64,000 nt of DNA, taken from contig JBCFBK010000017.1 of the NCBI GenBank assembly GCA_038562555.1, positions 35,041-99,040 on the forward strand, in the 5' to 3' direction. The notes beneath the pieces are model-generated. The model had not been told where the DNA came from. It searched no databases and worked only from the letters and a program-made list of their open reading frames with translations. The position numbers and the translations under genes are program-made. Shown piece by piece: positions 25,286 to 34,508 of the stretch. The stretch is from JBCFBK01 sp038562555. GTDB taxonomy: Bacteria; Bacteroidota; Bacteroidia; Bacteroidales; Prolixibacteraceae. Each line of letters opens with the position of its first letter. Position 1 is the first letter of the stretch.

Positions 25286-26029
25286 CTAGCGATCATTTCC
25301 GGACATCCTTGCCTCCAGAAACTGAAGCGCTCTTTTTCCATTGATGACCGGATAAATGGCTGTTGAACGGCTTCCCCGCATCCCGGTTAAACCCGAACAG
25401 CTAAAGACCAGTTCCCCCCGTTGTCCGGGAACAAGTTTTCCGGGATTCGTGAAAGCGATTTGCTGAGTTGCATCTTCAAGCTCGAAATGCAAAGTCATGG
25501 GGTGATCGGTATCATTGGCGTAACGGAGTTTAATCTGCCTGCTTTGCCCCGGCGCAAGCGCGCCAAAAGCCAGAACCTTCAGGCTAAAGTATAAACCGTC
25601 GCCGAAATGATAAGGATAATCCTCCTCCACAGGATGGGTGAACGGGATTACATGACCTTTGACCCAGATCCGGCTTACGTTTTTGCGATTATTGCTGTAA
25701 ACAACAATTTCCCTGGAAAAGAAACCCGGACGGTAATTCGGGTTGTATGTGATGGTGATCCTGCCGGACGAACCGGGCTGAACAGGCTTTCGGAGATATT
25801 CATGAGCGGTACACCCACATCCGCTGAAAACCTCGTCAATCAGCACAGGAACGGTACCGTTGTTTTTAAAGATGAACGTATGCGACACTTTTCCATCCTT
25901 TTCCATGATTTTGCCAAAATCATAAGTCCGCTCTCTGAAAGCCAGTGTTTCATCCGCCTTTTGCGCATTAAGCGACTGAAGGCTGGCTACGGCCGCCCAC
26001 AAAGTCAATATCACTTTAATCTTCTTCAT
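25286..26029 (-). CDS. DUF1573 domain protein, exported
   Basis: A 247-residue protein with a signal peptide (MKKIKVILTLWAAVASLQSLNA) and a DUF1573 Ig-like domain: RTYDFGKIMEKDGKVSHTF, then FKNNGTVPVLIDEVFSGCGC and TYNPNYRPG, followed by a second beta-sandwich. The paired cysteine motif SGCGCT is the family hallmark. The start was set at the Met before the signal peptide; the upstream frame overlaps the hairpin at 26038. DUF1573 proteins are common in Bacteroidota envelopes, with unknown role. It is the last gene after the SusC locus, separated by a hairpin, so expression may be partly independent. Confidence 0.8.
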   Translation of the reverse strand: MKKIKVILTLWAAVASLQSLNAQKADETLAFRERTYDFGKIMEKDGKVSHTFIFKNNGTVPVLIDEVFSGCGCTAHEYLRKPVQPGSSGRITITYNPNYRPGFFSREIVVYSNNRKNVSRIWVKGHVIPFTHPVEEDYPYHFGDGLYFSLKVLAFGALAPGQSRQIKLRYANDTDHPMTLHFELEDATQQIAFTNPGKLVPGQRGELVFSCSGLTGMRGSRSTAIYPVINGKRALQFLEARMSGNDR

Positions 26030-26037
26030 AGCAGGAA

Positions 26038-26065
26038 AGGTGACCTCCCTCACGGGAGACCACCT
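26038..26065 (-). terminator. Hairpin between the PUL and the DUF1573 gene
   Basis: A 12-bp stem with 4-nt loop that pairs fully only in minus-strand RNA, using two G-U pairs (A-C mismatches on plus). No U-run follows and the DUF1573 ATG is 9 nt downstream, so it may be an attenuator or mRNA-end stabiliser rather than a full terminator. Confidence 0.4.
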
Positions 26066-26111
26066 TCTCATCATTCATTAACGTTTCTCCCCCAAATATT
26101 TATTCGACCTG

Positions 26112-27080
26112 TCATTGCTGATAGGCGCTAAACTCAGACATCGCCACTCCGCTCGCGGAATATCCCGACAGAACTACGATCTTAACATAACGGGCTCTGA
26201 CCGGATTATAAAACCGGACATATTGAGGCGTAGCACTTGGGAATGCAGGACTCCCCTGGAATTCGTAATTATCAGTGCCTGTAACGCTTGTATAAACCGT
26301 GGCCGAGCGCATGGAATAACTCCTCGAATAATAACCCAGTGCCAGCCCGGTAATATTTTCATAGACTGTTCCCAAATCAACTTCGAGGGTAAAGTTATTC
26401 CCATAAAAATAGGTACTCCTGTTATTATCAAAAAGCCTGTTCCCCTGGTCCGTGCCGTTCACGGTTGCTTTCCATCCCGTCCTGCCGGCTGCCGTTCCCG
26501 GCACGCTCGTAGCCTGGTCAATGCAATTGGTATAAGAGGTCCTGACCAGCAGAAAGGCAGCAGTAAGGTTGTCACTGAGTTGTGCATTCGTCAAAGAGAC
26601 AATCTTTACCGGAGCCATGTACTGGCCTGTGGTCAGAAGCCCCAGGTTATCGTTGCCGACAGAAACGGTGATACTGTCGGCCGATACAGTTGAACCCTTT
26701 GGGATGACCAGTTCCGATTTGTCCATCGTGACGGTCACCCCATTGGGCAATGCCGAATAGCCATCCGCAATCAGGGAATTGTCGATCTCAAAACGAACCA
26801 CAATATCACTTGCAGCGGCGTGCGTGCACTGCACGGCAAACTTGGTCTCTATTTTATCGGCATTGGCAATGATGCTGCCCACCGGGGTGTTGGTTACGTT
26901 AAACACAACACTGTTTTTGGGGGCATCGACAGGCCCCCACGACTGGATGTTCAGATAGACTTTGTTCTCTCTGGAACCCGTCACATCAAATTGCTCATCA
27001 TCGTTACACGACTGGATCAGTAACCCGCCAATCATCGCAAACCATAATGCTGTATATTTCAGGTTTATTAAATTTCTCAT
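26112..27080 (-). CDS. DUF1735 lipoprotein with C-terminal F5/8-type carbohydrate-binding domain
   Basis: A 322-residue predicted surface lipoprotein: leader and lipobox IQSC (Cys25), an N-terminal DUF1735 beta-sandwich (about 40-180; FEIDNSLIADGYSALP and VTMDKSELVIPKGS are typical), and a discoidin-like F5/8 type C domain (about 190-320; RLFDNNRSTYFYGN, VDLGTVYENITGLALGYY, ARYVKIVVLSG). Such proteins act as surface glycan-binding proteins in SusC/D loci. It is the last structural gene of the PUL; 21 nt separates it from the preceding DUF1735/LamG gene. Confidence 0.82.
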   Translation of the reverse strand: MRNLINLKYTALWFAMIGGLLIQSCNDDEQFDVTGSRENKVYLNIQSWGPVDAPKNSVVFNVTNTPVGSIIANADKIETKFAVQCTHAAASDIVVRFEIDNSLIADGYSALPNGVTVTMDKSELVIPKGSTVSADSITVSVGNDNLGLLTTGQYMAPVKIVSLTNAQLSDNLTAAFLLVRTSYTNCIDQATSVPGTAAGRTGWKATVNGTDQGNRLFDNNRSTYFYGNNFTLEVDLGTVYENITGLALGYYSRSYSMRSATVYTSVTGTDNYEFQGSPAFPSATPQYVRFYNPVRARYVKIVVLSGYSASGVAMSEFSAYQQ

Positions 27081-27101
27081 ACCTGTAGTTTTTCAGTTTA
27101 G

Positions 27102-28325
27102 TTATTGACTGCACTTATTCTTATCATCGAGCAACCAGTTTACATAGCTGCTTTTATCATATTGTAGTTCGTTTTGCATGGCCTTGGACCAGTCGATATC
27201 GTAGCCGCTGCCCGTAGCATCGTGAAAGACAGCTCCTGCGCCTTCGTTCATTTTCCAGTAGGCAACCAGGCCTTCCGACGCCGGATCAACTCCGCAAATG
27301 CCGATTTGCAACTCACTTGTTGTCAGCGGACGGTCCCATAAACGGACTTCGGCGATCCGTCCCAGGAAACGCTGTTTGAACGGATAAGAAGTGCCGGCGG
27401 TGCCACCGTCAAACCACGACATGCCAAGCTCCAGACGCTGGAATACCGTACCCTTGGTTCCTGCCAGTTCCGAATCTTTAACACCGTCAACGTACATACG
27501 GTACGTACTGCCGTCGAAAGTCAGAGAAATCGTGTACCATTGTCCCGTGTTGAACCGGGTTGTCGAGATCAGTCCTCCACCGGGAGTCACCCACTGCAGG
27601 GAGTTAATATCCTGACCATTCTCACCAAAACGAAGCAGGTTGGTGATCGATTCGTCTTTCGGGCAAAAATTACACAACCGGCTGATGGGTTCACTTCCGG
27701 GATGCCACTCATTAATGTAACATTTTATTTCAAAGGTATAATTCGGCAACTCGACAGGTGCATCGGCATAATAATTCCCGTAGAAATTGACATTGGTCAT
27801 ATCCAGCGAACTGAAATTGATGACACGCGAAATGCGCAGAAAAATCGTTTTTGATGCATCCAGTACTTCCAGGCCACCGCCGCTGACGCTTTTGATCGTA
27901 ACCGGGATGACATAAACACGGCCGTCAACAAAATCTTCGGTCGACACCACCTGCACATTTATTCCGGTTGAAGATGCGCTGCCTGCTTTTATAACCCCTT
28001 CCGTGGCATCGAGTGCAATGGCCGCCTCCGGAATGGCATAATAACTGGTCTTGTGTTCCTTATTATAGGCTTCAACCAATGAATTATCCTGCGCAAAAGT
28101 TACCTTCACGTCTTCAGCAACCTTGCCGGTTGCAGAGGCCGTAACCGTATAGGTGGCCGGCGTATCCTCCACCGTAAAGCGAACCAGCGGGTTGCTCTCC
28201 GTCCCCGTAACGAGGATTACCTCCCTGCCATAGTCGAAATTGTCTCCTTCCGAGTTACAACCGGCAAACAAAAGCGCACCAATTGCAACAGGCAGCATGA
28301 ATTTGAAATATATTTTTGTTTTCAT
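27102..28325 (-). CDS. DUF1735 and LamG-domain surface lipoprotein
   Basis: A 407-residue lipoprotein (lipobox FAGC, Cys23 from the chosen Met). An N-terminal DUF1735 domain (about 30-150; LVEAYNKEHKTSYYAIPEAAI) is followed by a concanavalin/LamG jelly-roll (about 160-400) with RFNTGQWYTISLTFDGSTYRMY, FLGRIAEVRLWDRPLTTSEL and LVAYWKMNEGAGAVFHDATG. Proteins with this architecture sit beside GH18 endo-glycosidases and SusD in Bacteroides N-glycan loci and bind the polysaccharide at the surface. Co-transcribed with the GH18 gene (gap about 30 nt). The start at MKTKIYF was chosen because it begins the signal peptide. Confidence 0.82.
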   Translation of the reverse strand: MKTKIYFKFMLPVAIGALLFAGCNSEGDNFDYGREVILVTGTESNPLVRFTVEDTPATYTVTASATGKVAEDVKVTFAQDNSLVEAYNKEHKTSYYAIPEAAIALDATEGVIKAGSASSTGINVQVVSTEDFVDGRVYVIPVTIKSVSGGGLEVLDASKTIFLRISRVINFSSLDMTNVNFYGNYYADAPVELPNYTFEIKCYINEWHPGSEPISRLCNFCPKDESITNLLRFGENGQDINSLQWVTPGGGLISTTRFNTGQWYTISLTFDGSTYRMYVDGVKDSELAGTKGTVFQRLELGMSWFDGGTAGTSYPFKQRFLGRIAEVRLWDRPLTTSELQIGICGVDPASEGLVAYWKMNEGAGAVFHDATGSGYDIDWSKAMQNELQYDKSSYVNWLLDDKNKCSQ

Positions 28326-28355
28326 TTGAGTCTTTTTTATATTAAACATTCCGGT

Positions 28356-29411
28356 TTACCGGACTGCCGGATTAGCAATCTGAATTGAGCGCCTCATATT
28401 GTAATAAGGTATCCCTGTCTTTGAGAAGTAATCCCGGTCCACATAAAATGCACCAAATCCGGCCTTCCTTCCCTGTACCGGATTCCACCGGGCCATACCT
28501 TCAAGCGAATACATCCTGCTTCCGTCTGTGGTCAGGGTATTTCCGTCCACTTCAGTAAACGGGGAACCCCCGTTCTCATACCAGGTCCCGAAATTTTCGG
28601 TAACAATGAACTTATCGGGCGCCGCCCAACTGATATTATCATAATAACTCTGAAGCCTGGCTGCCGAATGTTCGGTAAATCCCTGAGTATAAGCCTGCCG
28701 AATATAATAATTCACATAAGGTTCGGTTTCAGCCAGCGGGTATGCAGAATAAAAGTCAACACACAGCAGTTTGTCCGGGTACTGGCCTTTTGGTCCGAAA
28801 TACTGGCCTATGTACTGCACCAGCTTGGTAAAGTTTTCACCTGACAGCCAGTCTCCTTCCGGTTCATAGTCCAGGTCCACCCCGTCAATATCTGCATCCA
28901 GTACCTGATCAACCAGATACTGTCCGTACACGGCAATTCCTTCGTCGGTTTTGTTTTCCGCCAAATCATACTCGGTACCGTCTTTTAAGGTGATGACATG
29001 GTTCATCCGGGTAATGGTGGGCGCAACAAAACGTGTCCCCAGCTTTTCACGAACATAAATCATATCGGCGTAGGCAACCGGAGCATAATCCTCATTTTCG
29101 GGATCGTTACTCGGGATTCCCATCCATAAGGAGCAAATATCGAGACTGTCGGGAAGGCCCCTGATCCGTTCGCCCCACGACGCCGGGTCTTTATAACCTT
29201 CCACGCCTTCCAGGGGCGCATAGGCGGCATACCAGACAAAACTCACAACATGTGGTGACTTTTTGTAAGCCCTCAGATTTTCAAAGTACTGTTCATCATA
29301 GGTCGTTAGTTCCTGAATCTCCAATGCTTCGATATCTGTCTCGCAACTTACGAAGGCAAGCGCAGATACGGCAGGGATCAATAAACTTAATATCTTTATC
29401 TTTATCTTCAT
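28356..29411 (-). CDS. GH18 endo-glycosidase (endo-beta-N-acetylglucosaminidase-like) lipoprotein
   Basis: A 351-residue lipoprotein (lipobox FVSC, Cys23) with a GH18 TIM barrel. The catalytic motif DGVDLDYE is complete (Asp176 to Glu183), with Asp181 and the acid Glu183 present, so unlike many GH18-like binding proteins in SusC/D loci it should be active. Length and domain order resemble the surface endo-beta-N-acetylglucosaminidase type exemplified by B. thetaiotaomicron BT_3987, which releases N-glycans from glycoproteins. In this locus it follows SusD directly (30 nt) and precedes two DUF1735 proteins, the same order of functions as in that system. Chitin or other GlcNAc polymers remain possible substrates. 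Confidence 0.85.
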   Translation of the reverse strand: MKIKIKILSLLIPAVSALAFVSCETDIEALEIQELTTYDEQYFENLRAYKKSPHVVSFVWYAAYAPLEGVEGYKDPASWGERIRGLPDSLDICSLWMGIPSNDPENEDYAPVAYADMIYVREKLGTRFVAPTITRMNHVITLKDGTEYDLAENKTDEGIAVYGQYLVDQVLDADIDGVDLDYEPEGDWLSGENFTKLVQYIGQYFGPKGQYPDKLLCVDFYSAYPLAETEPYVNYYIRQAYTQGFTEHSAARLQSYYDNISWAAPDKFIVTENFGTWYENGGSPFTEVDGNTLTTDGSRMYSLEGMARWNPVQGRKAGFGAFYVDRDYFSKTGIPYYNMRRSIQIANPAVR

Positions 29412-29441
29412 CTTATTCAAAGTTTTAGCATTAAACACGAA

Positions 29442-31064
29442 CTATTTATTATACCACCAAAGCCTGGTTCCGCCGTTATCCTGCCCACCCAACTGAGCCA
29501 CACCCGTCTGCACGCCGGCGCTGTTGTTGTTGTATTCCGACTGCGGGTAAGGGATCCTGCGTACCTGGATAGCCGTATTGATCGTACCGTTGCTGTTGTT
29601 GCTTACCACGGGCAATAGTTTGGGATAACCGGTCCGGCGAAATTCCGCCCAACCTTCCGGGCCATCGGGATATAAGGCGATCCACTTTTGTGTAATGATC
29701 CGCTCAAGATTTCTTTCAAATGCTGCAGCTTCGTCCCAGGCAATTGTAATATCGCTTGGAGCCGGTGCATTCAGGCTTGATCCTTCTGCATGGTCGGTAA
29801 AAGCAACAGGGGTGCTGACGGCATCGGCTAGGTAATTCTCAACGCCGCTCACATTGTTTTCTCCGAATGAAACGGCAACGCCATTTTCATAAAGTTCACG
29901 GGCCGTCCCGCCCATCGACCAGCCGCGAAGAGCTCCTTCAGCACGCAGGAAGTAGGATTCAGCGGCGGTCATCCATACGATTTCTGTCGTGCCCTGATTA
30001 ATATTGAGGTTCGAAATCTGAGCACCAACATATTTCGTCCACACGGAGGTCGAAATTCCCAGTCGAACACCGTGATAGCCACCGTCAGATGCTGCCGGCT
30101 TAAAATAGGCTGACAAACGGGGATCCTGATACCCATTCATATAAGCGTCCATCGACGCACTCATCCGGGCCTCGCCTTCATTGAAATTGTAGGCGATATC
30201 ATACAACGGATGATAATATACCAGGTCGGACGAATGTGTCAGGGTAGCGCGTTCATTTTCCGCGGTGATAACGCCAATCGGATTACTGATCGATTTCTCA
30301 GCTTCAGTCTGAGCCAACGAAGCATTGGCGTAGACCACCCGCATAGCCAGCCGGAGACGGAGCGTATTGGCAAATTTGACCCATTTCGTTGCATCTCCCC
30401 CGTAAATGGCGTCATAATTCTCCAGCACTTTGGCGGAAGGGTTTCCATTAACGTAATTGGTCAGCACGTCGATCGCTTCGTCCAGCTCTTCAAAAAACCG
30501 GGTATAGACCTCGGCCAGCGCATCATAATCGTTTTGAAGTGATCCGCTGCCATAGTTCATATAGGGAATGGGACCATAAGCGTCGGCAACCCGGTGCATA
30601 GCTTCAACTTTCACGACCGTAGCCAGGGCCGACACTTCCGGCAGCCCCTGTTCTTCGGCAACTTCAACGATCGACTGCCAGGCCGGCATGACCGCAGAGA
30701 AACCGGAGGTAAAAGTTTTCTCGATCCATCCGGTGATGAAATAATAAGAACCGTTATGCACACCACCGTACCAGGTACCCGTGGGCGCAATATAACCTGA
30801 ATAAAGGTCACTGGTCAGGCCTTGTGCAACCTGATAGTCACTGCTCAAATTCGTCCCGTCGTCGAACAAAACAACGCTTCGTTGTAACTGGGAGAAAAAA
30901 GCGCCCGTTTTAAGGTTGTCATGCGCCATCATCTCTTCTGTTGCCTCGTGTTGGTTTGTGTTGTAGTCGACAAAGGAGTCCGTACAGGCATTCAGAACCA
31001 GGAGCGAAGCACACACCAACGGCAGTTTTTTTCGGAAAAATATTTTATTAAAGATCATAATCAT
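29442..31064 (-). CDS. SusD/RagB-family outer-membrane lipoprotein (SusD-like_2 type)
   Basis: A 540-residue surface lipoprotein (lipobox LNAC, Cys27) that caps the SusC transporter and binds the glycan. The sequence is of the SusD-like_2 subgroup (TDSFVDYNTNQHEATEEMM; TPR-like helical core with VKVEAMHRVADAYGPIPY; C-terminal QKWIALYPDGPEGWAEFRRTGYPKL). The start codon ATG at 31064 or the next Met two codons on are equivalent. Only 13 nt separates it from the susC gene upstream, so they are co-transcribed. Confidence 0.9.
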   Translation of the reverse strand: MIMIFNKIFFRKKLPLVCASLLVLNACTDSFVDYNTNQHEATEEMMAHDNLKTGAFFSQLQRSVVLFDDGTNLSSDYQVAQGLTSDLYSGYIAPTGTWYGGVHNGSYYFITGWIEKTFTSGFSAVMPAWQSIVEVAEEQGLPEVSALATVVKVEAMHRVADAYGPIPYMNYGSGSLQNDYDALAEVYTRFFEELDEAIDVLTNYVNGNPSAKVLENYDAIYGGDATKWVKFANTLRLRLAMRVVYANASLAQTEAEKSISNPIGVITAENERATLTHSSDLVYYHPLYDIAYNFNEGEARMSASMDAYMNGYQDPRLSAYFKPAASDGGYHGVRLGISTSVWTKYVGAQISNLNINQGTTEIVWMTAAESYFLRAEGALRGWSMGGTARELYENGVAVSFGENNVSGVENYLADAVSTPVAFTDHAEGSSLNAPAPSDITIAWDEAAAFERNLERIITQKWIALYPDGPEGWAEFRRTGYPKLLPVVSNNSNGTINTAIQVRRIPYPQSEYNNNSAGVQTGVAQLGGQDNGGTRLWWYNK

Positions 31065-31077
31065 GTGTGTTTAAATG

Positions 31078-34000
31078 TTAAAACTGAACTTTAACAGAGA
31101 ATCCCATATTCCGCAGACTCGGCAGCATAAAGTAGTCAACTCCCTGATAGTACGTTCCGGTATTAGCGGTTATTTCAGGATCGTAAGGTGCCTTGTTATA
31201 CAGGAAGAACAGGTTTCGTCCAACGAGGGAGACATTCAGTTCTTTAATCCAGTTGCACCATCTGCGGACAGGCACATCATAGCCCAGCGTCAGTTCACTT
31301 AAACGGGCATTGGATGCACTGTAGCAATACATGGAGGCAATGCCTCCTGATGCGCCTCCGCCAACGGTCTGATAATAGCTCTTTGCCGGGATGCGGCTTC
31401 CGTTCACCAATGCGCCACCCGCATCACGGGCATCAGCCGAGGCTTGTGAGGCGCCAAAGGCATCCATAATTGCCTGTGTGTTGGAGACAACAATACCTCC
31501 CACACGCGCTGTAAATAAGAATCCCAGTGAAACACCTTTCCAGCTCATGTGATTTCCCCAGCCCAGGTTATACTTCGGACTGCTGCTGCCCGCGTAAACA
31601 AACTTATTGGCGTCAGCAACGACCACCTGGTCCGACGGATGAACATAAATAGCGCCATGCTCGTCGGTCCTCAGCGTATTGACATAAATGGCACCCATCG
31701 CTCCTCCTTCTTTCAGGATCATTTTATAACTCCCGGTACCGCCCATATCCAGCTCCGACAGTGAAATAAGTTCGCCCGTTACCGGGTTTGTCCATCCCGG
31801 CAGCAATTCGACAATTTTATTGCGGTTCAGCGACCAGGTAAGGTAAGAACTCCACTTCAGTTTACCGAAGGTGTCGTTGTAATTAGCCATCACCTCAAGC
31901 CCTTTGTTATCGATCTGACCAGCATTGACAATCACGCTGGTATAACCCGACGATGACGACAAGGTCGGCTCAAAAAACTGGTTATAAGTACTCGATTTAT
32001 AGATGGTGGCATCCAGCTTCAGCTTATTCTTAAAGAAGAACATGTTTGCTCCCGCCTCCCACGATTTTGTGCGCTCGGGCCTCAGATCGGTATTTGGCAT
32101 ACGCGTCTGTGTTTGCGGATAGCCGCTGGCCAGCCCATAGGTCGGGATGGTCAGGAACAGATCCGGCTCATTTCCAACTTCGGAATAAGAAACCCGCAGT
32201 TTCAGATAAGACATCAGATCGGACTTTATATCAAAAAGATCGGTCATAATTCCGGAAAGGCCGACCGTGGGATAAAAGAACGAGTTTGTTTTTGAGCTGG
32301 CCAATGTAGAAGCCCAGTCATTACGCGCCGTCACATCCAGGTAGACCCTGCCTTTATAGCCCAGTTGCGCACTTCCAAAAACCGCCTGTTTCTGCTTCTG
32401 ATAACCGCTTTGGGATGCTTCGGAGGTGGAGGTATTCACATTGGAATAGGTAAACAGATTGGCAACCCCGTGAAGCTTCCCTCCGTACATATCCTGATTA
32501 TAAAGAACATCTTCAACGCTCGAACCAATATTGGCGGTCAGGCCGAACATCTCGTCGTTGAAATACCGGTTAATACTCAACAGGACTTCGCCGTACAACT
32601 GCCGGGTTTCCGTTTCATTCAGTGAATAATAACCATTTTCCGAAGCAAAAAGCGTATTGGTCGATGCATTAAATTTCTTCTCGTACCGGTGGTTGCTTTT
32701 ATCGAGTTTAACGCGACCGGAGAGATTAGCCCAGTCGGCCAGCTTATAGCGGAGTGTGGCATTGGTCATATAGCGCTCCTTCCGGTTGATAAACTTAGCA
32801 CGCTCCGTGATCCAGTAAGGATTCTGCATGGAAAGCCCCTGGTCGCCGTAGGGCCAGAACTGCGTTTTAAAATTTCGGGAAGCGTCGTAACGTTCAAAAA
32901 TCTCCGCTTTGGAAAAATCATCGCCTGCCGGAAACAAATAGACCGGGATCAGCGGATTAAAATATTGTCCCTGAGCGGTCATGTTTTGCTCGTCAACATG
33001 ACTTGTCATGAAGCCCAGATCCATCGTCATTTTATCGCCGAGGAAGCTGGAGGTATTCCGCACGGAAAAGTTATACCGGTCGTAATCGTTATTGTGAATG
33101 ATACCCTGTGAATTAACCGTGCTCACCGAAACATAGGTTTGATTTTTATCGGTTCCCGTCGATAGACTTAAGGAATTCGATATGTTTAAGCCGGTTTGAA
33201 AAAAATCGGCCGGATCGTACCGGGAAGCTGTTGTCAGCTTATCACCCCAACTGTAATAACTGCCCGCTTCCGATTGCCCGTAAGTCTGCTGAAATTCTGG
33301 CAGGATAAGTGGCGAGGAAAATACGGTGCTGTTGGTTAAGTTCACCGACAATTTTTCTTTTTGTCCCTTTTTCGTGGTCACCAGGACAACGCCGTTCGAT
33401 GCGGAACTGCCATACAGGGCCGCAGCCGAGGGACCGCTAAGCACCGAAATGCTTTCGATATCATCGGGATTGATGTTGGACACACCATCACCGGTCTGAC
33501 CGGCCCCGGCAAATACACCTTCCGGCTGCTCGGCCGAAAGATTAGGCATCGGAATACCGTCGATGACGTATAGGGCATTGTTATTGCCGGAGATTGACTT
33601 GACACCCCGCATGATCACCCGTGAAGACCCCCCTACGCCTGCAGAGCTGCTGTTGATCGTAACCCCTGCAACCTTACCCGCCAGACTGTTAATAAAACTC
33701 GCGTCTTTGACGGCCACGATCTCCTGCGCTTCAATTTTCTGAACGTTGTAGGACAGGGTTTTTGCCTCCTTTTCAATCCCCAGAGCCGTGACCACCACTT
33801 CATTAATGCCAATGGTCTCATCTTCCATCATGATGTTGAGGGTCGTTCTTCCCTGTAGCTGAATTTCCTGCACCCGCATACCAACGAACGAAAACAGCAA
33901 AGTCGCATCGCCGGGCACATTTTGAAGGGCATAGTGACCATCTGAATCCGTAATTGTTCCTATGGTTGTACCCTTGACCATGATAGCAACTCCGGGCAGC

Positions 34001-34428
34001 GGACCTCCGTCGATGTCGGTCACCTCACCTGAAACAACACTGATCTGCTGCGACTTTACCGCGCCGGGTGCTTTTTGGATGACGATCTGCCGCCTGTAAA
34101 CGTTATAGAATACAGGCTCTCCCTCCAGTACCTTGTCCAAAATCTGGTTGATTGAAGCTTTCTTTAAATCTACATCGACCCGCTTCTCCACGTTCAGGTC
34201 CTCATTCCTGTAAAGAAAGACATACTCACTGTTTTGCTCCAGGTACTGAATCACATTTCTGATCGTACTATTCTGAAGACTGACATCCAGGAGCGTATTC
34301 TGCGAATAACTCTTCGCACTCACCGTAAAGATGAGCCCCAATAAGAAAAACCACGTCAAGCGCATAATTCGCCATAATTTTTTTAGATCTCCCTCGAAAG
34401 GGGAATCCGGTAAACACTTTTTTTTCAT
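31078..34428 (-). CDS. SusC/RagA TonB-linked outer-membrane protein with STN domain
   Basis: A 1116-residue TonB-dependent outer-membrane importer. Order: leader with signal peptide ending near SYSQ, an STN (secretin/TonB short N-terminal) domain (about 45-115; NVIQYLEQNSEYVFLYRNE), a CarboxypepD_reg-like beta domain (about 130-205; VSGEVTDIDGGPLPGVAIMV), the plug (about 215-330; LAGKVAGVTI, SRVIMRGVKSISGNN, YVIDGIPMP) and a 22-strand barrel ending in an aromatic residue (SVKVQF). The STN domain marks it as a transducer that signals to the FecR-type anti-sigma factor encoded just upstream, so glycan binding should switch on the locus through the ECF sigma factor. Confidence 0.93.
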   Translation of the reverse strand: MKKKCLPDSPFEGDLKKLWRIMRLTWFFLLGLIFTVSAKSYSQNTLLDVSLQNSTIRNVIQYLEQNSEYVFLYRNEDLNVEKRVDVDLKKASINQILDKVLEGEPVFYNVYRRQIVIQKAPGAVKSQQISVVSGEVTDIDGGPLPGVAIMVKGTTIGTITDSDGHYALQNVPGDATLLFSFVGMRVQEIQLQGRTTLNIMMEDETIGINEVVVTALGIEKEAKTLSYNVQKIEAQEIVAVKDASFINSLAGKVAGVTINSSSAGVGGSSRVIMRGVKSISGNNNALYVIDGIPMPNLSAEQPEGVFAGAGQTGDGVSNINPDDIESISVLSGPSAAALYGSSASNGVVLVTTKKGQKEKLSVNLTNSTVFSSPLILPEFQQTYGQSEAGSYYSWGDKLTTASRYDPADFFQTGLNISNSLSLSTGTDKNQTYVSVSTVNSQGIIHNNDYDRYNFSVRNTSSFLGDKMTMDLGFMTSHVDEQNMTAQGQYFNPLIPVYLFPAGDDFSKAEIFERYDASRNFKTQFWPYGDQGLSMQNPYWITERAKFINRKERYMTNATLRYKLADWANLSGRVKLDKSNHRYEKKFNASTNTLFASENGYYSLNETETRQLYGEVLLSINRYFNDEMFGLTANIGSSVEDVLYNQDMYGGKLHGVANLFTYSNVNTSTSEASQSGYQKQKQAVFGSAQLGYKGRVYLDVTARNDWASTLASSKTNSFFYPTVGLSGIMTDLFDIKSDLMSYLKLRVSYSEVGNEPDLFLTIPTYGLASGYPQTQTRMPNTDLRPERTKSWEAGANMFFFKNKLKLDATIYKSSTYNQFFEPTLSSSSGYTSVIVNAGQIDNKGLEVMANYNDTFGKLKWSSYLTWSLNRNKIVELLPGWTNPVTGELISLSELDMGGTGSYKMILKEGGAMGAIYVNTLRTDEHGAIYVHPSDQVVVADANKFVYAGSSSPKYNLGWGNHMSWKGVSLGFLFTARVGGIVVSNTQAIMDAFGASQASADARDAGGALVNGSRIPAKSYYQTVGGGASGGIASMYCYSASNARLSELTLGYDVPVRRWCNWIKELNVSLVGRNLFFLYNKAPYDPEITANTGTYYQGVDYFMLPSLRNMGFSVKVQF

Positions 34429-34475
34429 AAATTTGTTTTTCTTTTACATTTATAAATACTGTATGGTATTTAGTT

Positions 34476-34505
34476 AACCGGCGGATGTGTCACCATCCTC
34501 CGGTT
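34476..34505. terminator. Hairpin between fecR-like and susC genes
   Basis: AACCGGCGGATG and CATCCTCCGGTT form a 12-bp stem (one mismatch) with a 6-nt loop; a T-run follows only on the plus strand. On the coding (minus) strand it lies 3 nt after the fecR-like stop and may mark a processing site between regulator and transporter mRNAs. Confidence 0.35.
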
Positions 34506-34508
34506 TTT